A program made the position numbers and the translations under genes. A DNA stretch of 28,200 bases from a virus: IMG/VR virus record IMGVR_UViG_3300031566_000290, positions 1-28,200 of that record; one strand, written 5' to 3'. Every line of letters begins with the position of its first letter. The first letter of the stretch is position 1. Shown one piece after another: positions 1-6,760 of the stretch. The notes beneath the pieces were generated by a model. The model made no database searches, was not told the DNA's origin, and saw only the letters and a list, made by a program, of their open reading frames with translations.

Positions 1-489
1 TCACAACAAAAAAAAGCCGTTATTAAGGGAAGCGATATTGGTCTTCAATTAATTCAATACATTGGTGAACATAAAACTGTATCTGGTTTAATTTCACATT
101 GGAGTAGTGAGGTATGTTCCCTTCGAGATGAAATTATTAAAAGCGGTGTGTTGAATCCTCAAGAACATTCAGGATATGTTGCATTGGAAGATAAAGTGAA
201 CACTCTTATATTTTTAGCAAGAGTTTCCCCAACTATTCCTGATTTGAAAAATAATATTGAAACAATCTTTACAGATAAACTCACTGGGATTGTTCTCAGT
301 ACAATACATAAAGCAAAGGGATTGGAAGCAGATCGAGTTTTTATTATAAGACCAGACTTGCTACCATATCCAAATAATAAGAAATGGCAAATAGCACAAG
401 AGAAAAATCTTGAGTATGTCGCTATTACCAGAGCAAAAACAGAATTAATTTATGATCATGAGTGGACAGACGAAGAAGAAGAAAAGTAA
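1..489 (+). CDS. UvrD/PcrA-like superfamily 1 DNA helicase, C-terminal part (5' end outside window)
   Basis: The reading frame is open from the first base, so the gene begins upstream of the window and the TTG at 148 is not a real start. The visible part is the end of an SF1 helicase. STIHKAKGLEADRVFI (about 298-345) is helicase motif V, and EKNLEYVAITRAK (about 400-438) is motif VI with the arginine that contacts ATP gamma-phosphate. These are the hallmarks of the UvrD C-terminal domain, which couples ATP hydrolysis to 3'-5' movement on single-stranded DNA. A role in phage replication or recombination, as for T4 Dda or UvsW, is inferred from the family only. The Walker A and B motifs are not in view. 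The 3' end overlaps the next gene by 38 nt, suggesting one transcription unit. It ends in an acidic tail (DEEEEK). Confidence 0.85.
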   Translation, partial: SQQKKAVIKGSDIGLQLIQYIGEHKTVSGLISHWSSEVCSLRDEIIKSGVLNPQEHSGYVALEDKVNTLIFLARVSPTIPDLKNNIETIFTDKLTGIVLSTIHKAKGLEADRVFIIRPDLLPYPNNKKWQIAQEKNLEYVAITRAKTELIYDHEWTDEEEEK

Positions 490-1396
490 AACAGTCGCAG
501 AACTCGAACAGGAGTTGGCTGAATTAGAAGCATCTAATGCATCAATGTGGAATACATATGGAAGTGAACTTTGTGCTGGCGAGATGATTGAAGAAGAAAA
601 AGCACTTAGGAATAAAATTGAAAAATTAAAACAGCAAGAAGCAAATAAACTTTCATTTGAAGTAGGCAAAGCACACCAAAGAAAAATCCGTGAGGAAAAA
701 ATAAAAGAATATGCTAACGCCAAAGATAAGTATTGGGAAAATATAAACACAGATATTTCCAATGGAATCGTCAAGCCAATTACCTATCAAGAGGCAAAGG
801 ATATTATTGTGGAATATGAGTGGCTTGGTTGTATGCCCTCAATATCATCATATTATTTCGGTATTTTCTTTGATGGACATTGCGGTGGTGTAACAGTTTT
901 CGGAACTGAATATGCTGAAAATCGTGGTGTGTGGGACAAATATAACTACACTGGACGCATTCTCCTATTAGCACGGGGTGTCTGTGTTCATTGGGCACAT
1001 GAACATTGCGGAAGCAAATTAATTATGGAAAGCATTAAGCTCCTTCCAGAAAAATATGATGTTATTACCTGTACCACTGATCGAGCAGCAGGTGAAGTCG
1101 GTACAATATATCAAGCATGTAACTTCCATTATGTAGGCAGCATGCGAAAAGGTAGTGGTCATAGGTTTGGTGTGAAAATCGATGGAAAAATATACGGTTC
1201 ACGAACTATTCGTGCAAGGCTTGGTACAATGAGGAAGGAAGTAATTTTAGAGCATTATCCTGATGCTGAGTTTGTTCCGCAATATAATAAGGAAAGATAT
1301 TTCTACTTTCGTGGCAGTAAATCAAATAAGAGGTATTTAAAGAGACAGATACAACACATGATTAAACCATATCCTAAAAGAGATGAGCAAGAATAA
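452..1396 (+). CDS. Mom-like / GNAT-fold putative DNA-modification protein
   Basis: 314 aa. Residues about 12-95 are Lys/Glu-rich and probably coiled coil. Residues about 105-290 resemble the Mom family, GNAT-fold proteins that in phage Mu convert adenine to N6-carbamoylmethyl-adenine and so block host restriction. Supporting segments are YYFGIFFDGHCGGVTVFG (134-151), LLLARGVCVHWAHEHCGSKL (171-190) and, most telling, TTDRAAGEVGTIYQACNF (208-225), which matches the 'GTIYQA-N-Y-G' signature of Mom-like phage proteins. A plain acetyltransferase of the same fold is the main alternative. The ATG at 452 overlaps the helicase gene by 38 nt; an ATG at 458 is equally possible, and neither has a Shine-Dalgarno. 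The next gene begins inside its last codons. The N-terminal coiled coil is additional to the roughly 240-residue Mu protein. Substrate and product cannot be read from sequence. Confidence 0.6.
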   Translation: MIMSGQTKKKKSKTVAELEQELAELEASNASMWNTYGSELCAGEMIEEEKALRNKIEKLKQQEANKLSFEVGKAHQRKIREEKIKEYANAKDKYWENINTDISNGIVKPITYQEAKDIIVEYEWLGCMPSISSYYFGIFFDGHCGGVTVFGTEYAENRGVWDKYNYTGRILLLARGVCVHWAHEHCGSKLIMESIKLLPEKYDVITCTTDRAAGEVGTIYQACNFHYVGSMRKGSGHRFGVKIDGKIYGSRTIRARLGTMRKEVILEHYPDAEFVPQYNKERYFYFRGSKSNKRYLKRQIQHMIKPYPKRDEQE

Positions 1397-1730
1397 AAAG
1401 ATTAAATGGAAACAAAAGAAGGGTTGGGTAACAATTGAAGAGGTTGAAGCCAAAGCAGGTGTTAAATTAACCTACCCAAATCAACGTATTGAAGGAAGTG
1501 TAGATGAAGAAAGATATGCTGAATTAAGACGCTTTGGATGTTCGGATATTTGGGACGATAAAGGTAGTTGGTTACATAGAGATTGTTTTAGCAGGAACTG
1601 TAAAAGATGTAACTACTATCCAATCATGAAAAAATATTATGACGAAAAAGAACTTGATCCCGATATGCCAGCCGATTTAGGCAAGGCAGGGGCAGTTTTT
1701 GATTTTTTTGGAATTAAAAACGATGGATGA
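1383..1730 (+). CDS. Small Cys-rich protein, possible zinc binder, unknown function
   Basis: 115 aa, not recognised. The N-terminus is very basic (KNKKIKWKQKKG, residues 3-14). The middle holds C53, H65, C68, C73 and C76; the last three lie in RDCFSRNCKRCNYYP, a CxxC-containing cluster that could hold one zinc ion. It has no signal peptide or membrane segment. The start ATG lies inside the last codons of the Mom-like gene (14-nt overlap) and its stop overlaps the start of the SLOG gene by 8 nt, so it is almost certainly co-translated with both. A nucleic-acid-binding accessory role is a guess from the basic N-terminus and the Cys cluster. It is real rather than spurious because the frame fills the space between two convincing genes with the same stop/start overlaps. 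Confidence 0.7.
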   Translation: MSKNKKIKWKQKKGWVTIEEVEAKAGVKLTYPNQRIEGSVDEERYAELRRFGCSDIWDDKGSWLHRDCFSRNCKRCNYYPIMKKYYDEKELDPDMPADLGKAGAVFDFFGIKNDG

Positions 1731-2085
1731 AATTAAAGTAATAATAGCTGGTGGCAGAGATTTCGATAATTACGAGCATCTAATGAATGCTTGTGATTAC
1801 ATGCTACAAAACTGTGGTTATATCGAAGTAGTAAGTGGTGGCGCAAAAGGTGCAGATATTCTTGGAGAGAAATATGCCTATGAAAGAGGATATCCTGTTA
1901 AAAGATTCCCTGCGGATTGGGATAAACACGGTAAGAGTGCCGGTTATAAAAGAAATGTTGAAATGGCAGATTATGCAGATGCTCTAATCGCCTTTTGGGA
2001 CGGTAAAAGCAAGGGAACTAAACACATGATCGACATCGCTAAAAATAAAAAGTTAAAAGTAAAAACATATGGATACACAATCTAA
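1723..2085 (+). CDS. SLOG-superfamily (DUF2493/YspA-like) nucleotide-binding Rossmann protein
   Basis: 120 aa from the ATG at 1723. An in-frame ATG at 1699 exists, but 1723 gives the short ATGGATGA overlap with the upstream stop and starts directly on the first beta strand. IIAGGRDF (7-14) is the glycine-rich first loop, VVSGGAKGAD (36-45) is the second signature, and a third block lies at DYADALIAFWDGKSKGTKHM (83-102). Together these are typical of DUF2493 proteins of the SLOG superfamily, the fold of DprA and of lysine-decarboxylase-like (LOG) nucleotide hydrolases. SLOG domains bind nucleotide-derived ligands or DNA ends. Which ligand applies here is unknown. It is the fourth member of an overlapping cluster with a helicase and a Mom-like protein, so a link to nucleic-acid modification or sensing is possible but unproven. 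Confidence 0.8.
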   Translation: MDEIKVIIAGGRDFDNYEHLMNACDYMLQNCGYIEVVSGGAKGADILGEKYAYERGYPVKRFPADWDKHGKSAGYKRNVEMADYADALIAFWDGKSKGTKHMIDIAKNKKLKVKTYGYTI

Positions 2086-2383
2086 TGAACAATTCATTCA
2101 CTATTTGTGGATTAATGAGAAAGAAGGTAAGATCGGAATCTACCTTAATGTCTTGGAAAGAAAATTAATCTTTCGTGGAATGATGAAGGTTAAATTTGAT
2201 GGGATGTCAAACTATCACGTATTGGGTGAAAAGGAATATACCCTTGGGGACGGTGAACTAAATTTTGAAAAAGTATGTAAAGCGGTATATGATCAAATGC
2301 AGGAAAACCTTACTCTAATAAAAGGAGTACAAGCATTCTTAGCAGAAACTACCCAAATCGAAATTAAGGAAGAAGAAGATTAG
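2069..2383 (+). CDS. Small hypothetical protein
   Basis: 104 aa, not recognised. It is soluble, has no Cys pairs, and ends in an acidic tail (EIKEEED). Alternating hydrophobic residues in KIGIYLNVLERKLIFRGMMK suggest a small beta-rich or alpha/beta domain. The ATG lies 17 nt inside the SLOG gene, continuing the run of overlapping genes. Its stop overlaps, by 4 nt, the stop of the convergent minus-strand gene. It is the last gene of the left-hand plus-strand operon. No function can be assigned. Confidence 0.65.
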   Translation: MDTQSNEQFIHYLWINEKEGKIGIYLNVLERKLIFRGMMKVKFDGMSNYHVLGEKEYTLGDGELNFEKVCKAVYDQMQENLTLIKGVQAFLAETTQIEIKEEED

Positions 2384-2862
2384 TCATGTGTTGATGCTAA
2401 AGATGTATCGCTTACCGCCTCAGTAGTGGTAGCAGATAACGACCCACTACTATTTTCTTCACCAATTGAGTTGTTCAAATCTCTAAAACGATTATTGTTT
2501 GCTGTAATAGCATCGGTATTCTTTTTTATTGCACCTCTTATGTCATCAAATTCTTCAGAAATAAATTCTTTTTGTTCAATATACAATTCTTTCTGATGAA
2601 TATTGGATTGGTTCATAGCAGGGATTATAACAAGTTTATAAAATCCAATAAACATCCCCAAAATTGTTAAAATTGTTGCAATAAATCCTTTTAACGTAAA
2701 AAGGATTTGGGTGTTTGGACTTATTGTTATCGTATTATTGGTTGTCGTATTATTTACGGTAGTTCCAGTGTCAGGCATTTTCTTCTTTTTCTTTTTAGTT
2801 TTGGCTAACCCCACAATTTTTATTATGCCGTTAATTATTTTTTCGAGTAATTCTATTTTCAT
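2380..2862 (-). CDS. Small membrane protein with one TM helix and C-terminal coiled coil
   Basis: 160 aa from the ATG at 2862; a GTG nine bases upstream (2871) is possible. The layout is a short amphipathic N-terminus, a run of six lysines (KTKKKKKKMPD), a Thr/Asn-rich stretch, one strong transmembrane helix around TLKGFIATILTILGMFIGF, then a charged probable coiled coil (HQKELYIEQKEFISEEFDD) and a Ser/Thr-rich tail. It overlaps the end of the upstream exported-protein gene by 32 nt. The layout would suit a phage envelope or lysis protein, but no holin or spanin family was recognised. It converges on the plus-strand operon with a 4-nt stop overlap and no terminator hairpin between them. Confidence 0.6.
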   Translation of the reverse strand: MKIELLEKIINGIIKIVGLAKTKKKKKKMPDTGTTVNNTTTNNTITISPNTQILFTLKGFIATILTILGMFIGFYKLVIIPAMNQSNIHQKELYIEQKEFISEEFDDIRGAIKKNTDAITANNNRFRDLNNSIGEENSSGSLSATTTEAVSDTSLASTHD

Positions 2863-3382
2863 ATGTTGCACTTTCCCATTTAATTGAATAATTCACTAAT
2901 TCTTTGGGATTGGTAGTATCATATTCATATAACAACGTTGGTTCTCCTTGAATGTATGCGGGAAATCCATCTGGAAATTCACCATTTGTTACATCCACAT
3001 CGTTAATGTATATGCGTGCGTTATATATCCACGTCCCAGTACTGTCTCCTTGATATATTGAATTACTAATCAAATATAGTCTATAACAATAAATCATTTT
3101 ATTTACATACTGAATCTCTTGTTGTGTCGAATTAAGTTTGTAAATATTTTGTTTCGCCATTATTTCCTTGTCAATTCTTTTTTCTTCGTGTTGACTAAAT
3201 GTAGAATAGGCAGTAATAGATACCTTAACCCCAACATCAGTATTTGGCATCACCCAAGTACCCAAATCTTGATGTTTTGATTCTTTTGGTTCAGCATTTT
3301 GTCCGTTTAAAAACAATGCCATTGACAATAGAATTAAAATGATAATTATCCTCAATATAATCCTCTTTGTTTTTCTCTTCAT
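2831..3382 (-). CDS. Hypothetical exported or membrane-anchored protein
   Basis: 183 aa. The N-terminus is a basic segment (MKRKTKR) followed by a long hydrophobic stretch (IILRIIIILILLSMALFL), so it is a signal anchor or signal peptide; there is no clear lipobox cysteine. The rest is soluble, Tyr-rich and probably beta-rich, including WIYNARIYINDVDV. It is preceded by a copy of the TATTTATA motif only 6 nt upstream of the ATG, so it should be expressed late. It lies just past the terminator of the capsid gene. Together with the next membrane protein it could form an envelope or lysis pair, but that is inference from topology only. It belongs to no family I recognise. Confidence 0.6.
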   Translation of the reverse strand: MKRKTKRIILRIIIILILLSMALFLNGQNAEPKESKHQDLGTWVMPNTDVGVKVSITAYSTFSQHEEKRIDKEIMAKQNIYKLNSTQQEIQYVNKMIYCYRLYLISNSIYQGDSTGTWIYNARIYINDVDVTNGEFPDGFPAYIQGEPTLLYEYDTTNPKELVNYSIKWESATYENRITRKNN

Positions 3383-3388
3383 TGCACA

Positions 3389-3397
3389 TATAAATAC
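3389..3397 (-). promoter_or_regulatory. Late-promoter-like motif GTATTTATA
   Basis: Exact copy of the recurring motif, read on the minus strand, ending 6 nt before the ATG at 3382. With so short a spacing a transcript would have almost no leader. No -35 element is visible. Confidence 0.6.
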
Positions 3398-3408
3398 TTA
3401 TTTAAAAC

Positions 3409-3441
3409 AAAAAAGGGAAGCAACTTGCTTCCCTTTTTTTA
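3409..3441 (-). terminator. Rho-independent terminator after the major capsid gene
   Basis: GGGAAGC and GCTTCCC arms (3415-3421 and 3427-3433) enclose a 5-nt loop and are extended by A/T pairs. On the minus strand the hairpin is followed by a run of T. It lies just downstream of the capsid stop and just upstream of the promoter-like motif of the next gene. The A-tract on the other side makes it usable in both directions. Confidence 0.8.
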
Positions 3442-3457
3442 TTTTGATAACTACAGA

Positions 3458-5131
3458 TTATCTCAATTCGCCAATTCCGAATGTTTGAAGACCATCACAG
3501 TAGATTCTACCATAGTAACGGTTCAATACCATTTTCTTAGCATAACGAGTCATGATACCACGAATCGGAGTGAAATCGAATGGATTGTACATTACAGGAG
3601 TTAACTGCATTGGTACATAAGGAGCGTAGATATAACCAGTTTCAAGGATTGAAGTACCTTTATGACCAATAAGCACTGTGTTAGCAGGAGCATAAGGATC
3701 ACGATATACTTGGTAACGACCTGAAAGTGTACCAATTTTTTCAATACCCATGTTATATTTATCTTGCTCTGGAGCAGCGTTGCTCACGTGGAAGTACTCA
3801 AGGTCATCGAATACTGCACTTACTTCTGGAGACACAACTACCCATGAAGCACCACCACGAAGGGTTGCTTTGTGGATTTGAGCGGAAATTTGGTTGATCT
3901 TAGTGATCAATGTCTGGTTCCAATCCTTTTGTGTACCGTAGTAAGATGTAGATTGCTTACGAAGACCATTATAGTCCCAACGTACTGTCCATGCTGCGCC
4001 TCTACGTAGATCACGAAGAATCTCACGGTCAACTTCAGCAGCCATTTGTTCTGAAAGAAGAGCAGTTAACTCAGCTTCAGCGTCAATGTTGTGGAATGCA
4101 CTAACGTCTTGTGCCAATTCAGGAGTCCACTGAGCACGCATTTTACGTGTTTCAACAGATACTGTAACTTGGTCAAGTACGAAAGTTACTTCAGCCATAC
4201 GACTATCTTCTTCAATGTCACTATATGTTCTATAGCTATAGTTGAATGCAGGTGTAGTTGCAGCAGAAAGTGGTTGGAAACCATCGGTTCCAGCATATGT
4301 TAAGTCAACATAAACCTCTAAAACACCGTTTTTGTTAACGATTGCCTGTCCGTACTTCTGTACTCTCACATTGAAAGGAAGTGAAGTACCAGCCAACATA
4401 GTTTCGGTTGAGAAAGCAGCAGGTGCTACAAAGTCAACGCTTGAGAAAATTCTCAAACCAGCAAGGAATGATTCAGTGTCCATAGGAACACCAGCAGGAC
4501 CAATTAATTTACCTTCAAAAGTAGTACTAAAACCACTAATTGTAAGTAACAATTGCTTATCACCTGCTGCATACACAGGAGGTCCTTGAACAGTAACACC
4601 AGTTACAACAGTGATCTGACCCTTTGAACGGTCAAACAATGAAGTACCTTCTTCTGCATACTCAGTTGCATAAAATGCATCATACAATGAATTTTGTTGG
4701 AACTGTGTTCTTGCAGATAGTGCTAATTCAGCAGCGTTTGAGTATGCGCCATCGGGTGAAGTATTGTTATACTGATTATTACCCATGTCTACTCTTTCAC
4801 TTGCTTTAGGGTTGATATAATATAACTTACCAATAGGCAAGTTCAATGCCTGTACAGACACGATATCGTTTGCTAACAATTTAGCAAATACTCTTCGGAT
4901 AACTGGAAAAGCTACAGTTTCAAACTGACCTGACGATGCAGAATCAGTAGATTCGTTAATCATATATGATAATTGATTTTCGAATAACTGAGCGCAATTT
5001 TCCTTAACATTACCCTCAAGACCTTCTAACAGACCGATTTTTTCCCAACGGTTTGTAGTGATCTCTCTTTGTTCACGAAGTTGTTTTAATCCAATATTAC
5101 CAACTTCTGCGCTTTCGGTTAAAAATCCCAT
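3458..5131 (-). CDS. Major capsid protein, T4 gp23-like
   Basis: 557 aa (T4 gp23: 521). The N-terminal region carries the family signature: WEKIGLLEGLEGNVKENCAQ (29-48), then FENQLSYMINE (50-60), then AFPVIRRVFAKLLANDIVSV (74-93), followed by the QALNLPIGKLYY segment. This protein forms the hexamers of the icosahedral shell. MINE at 57-60 fits the (L/I)xE cut site of gp21-type proteases and sits close to the Glu65 cut of T4 gp23, so the first 60 residues are probably removed on maturation. The gene follows the scaffold gene after 21 nt with no promoter motif of its own, so it should be co-transcribed with it, and a strong terminator follows the stop. The codons look polished, as expected for a highly expressed gene. 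The start has no Shine-Dalgarno, only an A/T-rich leader. Confidence 0.93.
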   Translation of the reverse strand: MGFLTESAEVGNIGLKQLREQREITTNRWEKIGLLEGLEGNVKENCAQLFENQLSYMINESTDSASSGQFETVAFPVIRRVFAKLLANDIVSVQALNLPIGKLYYINPKASERVDMGNNQYNNTSPDGAYSNAAELALSARTQFQQNSLYDAFYATEYAEEGTSLFDRSKGQITVVTGVTVQGPPVYAAGDKQLLLTISGFSTTFEGKLIGPAGVPMDTESFLAGLRIFSSVDFVAPAAFSTETMLAGTSLPFNVRVQKYGQAIVNKNGVLEVYVDLTYAGTDGFQPLSAATTPAFNYSYRTYSDIEEDSRMAEVTFVLDQVTVSVETRKMRAQWTPELAQDVSAFHNIDAEAELTALLSEQMAAEVDREILRDLRRGAAWTVRWDYNGLRKQSTSYYGTQKDWNQTLITKINQISAQIHKATLRGGASWVVVSPEVSAVFDDLEYFHVSNAAPEQDKYNMGIEKIGTLSGRYQVYRDPYAPANTVLIGHKGTSILETGYIYAPYVPMQLTPVMYNPFDFTPIRGIMTRYAKKMVLNRYYGRIYCDGLQTFGIGELR

Positions 5132-5152
5132 TTTATTAATTTTTTATTTTTT

Positions 5153-6631
5153 TTATTTAATTATTTTTTTGTCTTTTCTTTCAACATACTCAATCAATGA
5201 TTTGATTTTGTTGATATGACTATCGTTCTCATAAGCAGTTTTCTCTTCAACTTCACCAAGTCTTTGTTTTGAAGAAGATGCTACTGAATCAGTAACTTTT
5301 GCTTCAACACTTTCGGTGAGAGTTTTCTTAGATTGTGTCATCTCATTTAAAATACCATCGTATTTTTTCTTTGAGTCTCCAATTGATCCAACTTCTTTGA
5401 ATTCGTTAATGATTTTTACTTTGTCTTCTTGAGTCAATGCCAAATCTTCGTTTACCAATAAATTATTGACGTTTGCCAAATTGGTGTTGAAGATAGCCAT
5501 CTCATTCAATTGAGTACGATATTTGCCCAATGCTGTCTTATAGCTTTCAAGTAATTTGTCTACAGTTGCTTTGTATTTTTTAGATTCGTTGATCTTCTTT
5601 GCAAATTTCTTATTTTCCTCAAGTAGTGCAGTTAGTTTCTTAGAAACACCCTCATTTTGAGGATTGTTTACACTACCGACACGCTTGTGTCTGTGTGGAG
5701 CAAATTCTTTACCGGGTAAGTGATCACCAGCAACTTGCTTACTTGAGCTATGAGCCATACCCATTGCTTCATCAAGTTCTGCTTCACTCATTACAGCTTC
5801 GATATCAGCGTCCTCAACTTCTACCTCATCAATCATCTGAGTAGTTGGTCCACCTTTTTCTCTGCCAGTGTAATTTTGTTTGCCACCGTGATTTTTTTGT
5901 TCTTCCAATTCAGCTTCTTCATCAATCATAGAAGTTGTTGGTCCACCTTTTTCACGACCCGGGATACTTTGCTTACCACCTTGATTTTTTTGCTCGTCCA
6001 TACCGCCAATCATTTCATTGAGCTTATCTCTCATAGACACTAATTGATCAAAAGGACTATCTTTTCCTTCTTCCAATTCGCCTTTGAGTTGTTCCATTTC
6101 TGAAATTTCAGCTTCAATGTCTTCCATTGATACGATATCATCGTCTGCACCTGCACCATCGATTGCTGCGCCAGCATCGTCCATTTCAAGGTCTGTTACA
6201 TCAAATTCCTCTTTAAGAGTTGTGTCATTAGCAAGAGTGTCTTGCTTAGTTGTGATTTTGTCAGTATATGTGTCCCCATCTTCTGGAAGTGGAGTATTGA
6301 TGTTAGGAGTATCACCCTCAACATCACCCATAAAATCCTTATCACGCTCTTCATTTACGGCTTTTTTAGCCTCTTTTTTTTGTTGTTTCATAACAGATTC
6401 TTTATTTGATTTTTCAGATTCATCTAACTTAGTAGATTCTTTACCTTCAACCTTTTTATAAGGTTCTTTACCTGAAGTATTTTTATTTAATTCTTCTTTT
6501 AACAAGTTTTGAAATTGATTCGGAAACTTAGATGCCAATTTTTTGGCAGCATTAGCTTCAGCAGCTTCCTGAATTAGTTTATAGTCAGTTAAAGCGTCTT
6601 CAATTATAGATTTCTTTTCTTCCTTTGCCAT
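5153..6631 (-). CDS. Prohead core scaffold protein (gp22 position)
   Basis: 492 aa and extremely charged: Lys/Glu-rich at the N-terminus, Asp/Glu-rich in the middle (around DVTDLEMDDAGAAIDGAGAD), with coiled-coil-rich helices towards the C-terminus (LLEENKKFAKKINESKKYK). It lies between the protease and capsid genes, exactly where T4 has scaffold gene 22, and the composition fits a removable internal core. It is nearly twice as long as T4 gp22 (269 aa). Part of the excess is an internal tandem repeat of 31 residues. Many (L/I)xE tripeptides occur, including LIQE at 19-22 followed by small residues, so digestion by the neighbouring protease is plausible. The assignment rests on position and composition; there is no motif proof. 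A TATTTATA motif lies 23 nt before the ATG. Confidence 0.75.
   Translation of the reverse strand: MAKEEKKSIIEDALTDYKLIQEAAEANAAKKLASKFPNQFQNLLKEELNKNTSGKEPYKKVEGKESTKLDESEKSNKESVMKQQKKEAKKAVNEERDKDFMGDVEGDTPNINTPLPEDGDTYTDKITTKQDTLANDTTLKEEFDVTDLEMDDAGAAIDGAGADDDIVSMEDIEAEISEMEQLKGELEEGKDSPFDQLVSMRDKLNEMIGGMDEQKNQGGKQSIPGREKGGPTTSMIDEEAELEEQKNHGGKQNYTGREKGGPTTQMIDEVEVEDADIEAVMSEAELDEAMGMAHSSSKQVAGDHLPGKEFAPHRHKRVGSVNNPQNEGVSKKLTALLEENKKFAKKINESKKYKATVDKLLESYKTALGKYRTQLNEMAIFNTNLANVNNLLVNEDLALTQEDKVKIINEFKEVGSIGDSKKKYDGILNEMTQSKKTLTESVEAKVTDSVASSSKQRLGEVEEKTAYENDSHINKIKSLIEYVERKDKKIIK
5813..5998 (-). repeat. Tandem 93-bp coding repeat, two copies, in the scaffold gene
   Basis: Two adjacent 31-residue units (5906-5998, then 5813-5905 in gene direction) share EQKN-GGKQ---GREKGGPTT-MIDE. 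They differ at scattered positions, so the duplication is not very recent. Each unit ends with a possible I-D-E cleavage tripeptide. Confidence 0.75.
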
Positions 6632-6654
6632 AATTTCAAAGTGTTTTATTTTAC

Positions 6655-6663
6655 TATAAATAC
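6655..6663 (-). promoter_or_regulatory. Late-promoter-like motif GTATTTATA
   Basis: Exact motif copy on the minus strand, 23 nt before the scaffold ATG at 6631. It probably drives scaffold and capsid genes together, as no copy lies between them. Confidence 0.65.
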
Positions 6664-6675
6664 ATTATTATTAAG

Positions 6676-6722
6676 AAAAAGCACCCATTTACTTAAATTA
6701 CGGGATAAAATTCTTGCTTTTT
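6676..6722 (-). terminator. Possible terminator after the prohead protease gene
   Basis: On the minus strand the arms AAAAAGCA and TGCTTTTT flank a long loop with weak internal CCC/GGG pairing, followed by a T-rich stretch. It lies between the protease stop and the scaffold promoter motif. The loop is long, so this is tentative. Confidence 0.35.
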
Positions 6723-6760
6723 ATCTTTTTTATGCTTATATTTTCAGCTTTTTATTTTTA

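Noticed and set aside
148-150. TTG at 148 as the start of the helicase-like protein
   Set aside because: The same frame is open back to the first base with helicase-like codons, so the gene simply begins outside the window.
445-774. A 109-codon minus-strand frame with hydrophobic residues
   Set aside because: It overlaps the helicase and Mom-like genes on the opposite strand; the hydrophobic runs derive from reversed Lys/Glu codons.
6084-6461. A 125-codon Ser-rich open frame on the plus strand
   Set aside because: It is the antisense of the acidic scaffold gene and has no motif, plausible start context or recognisable domain.
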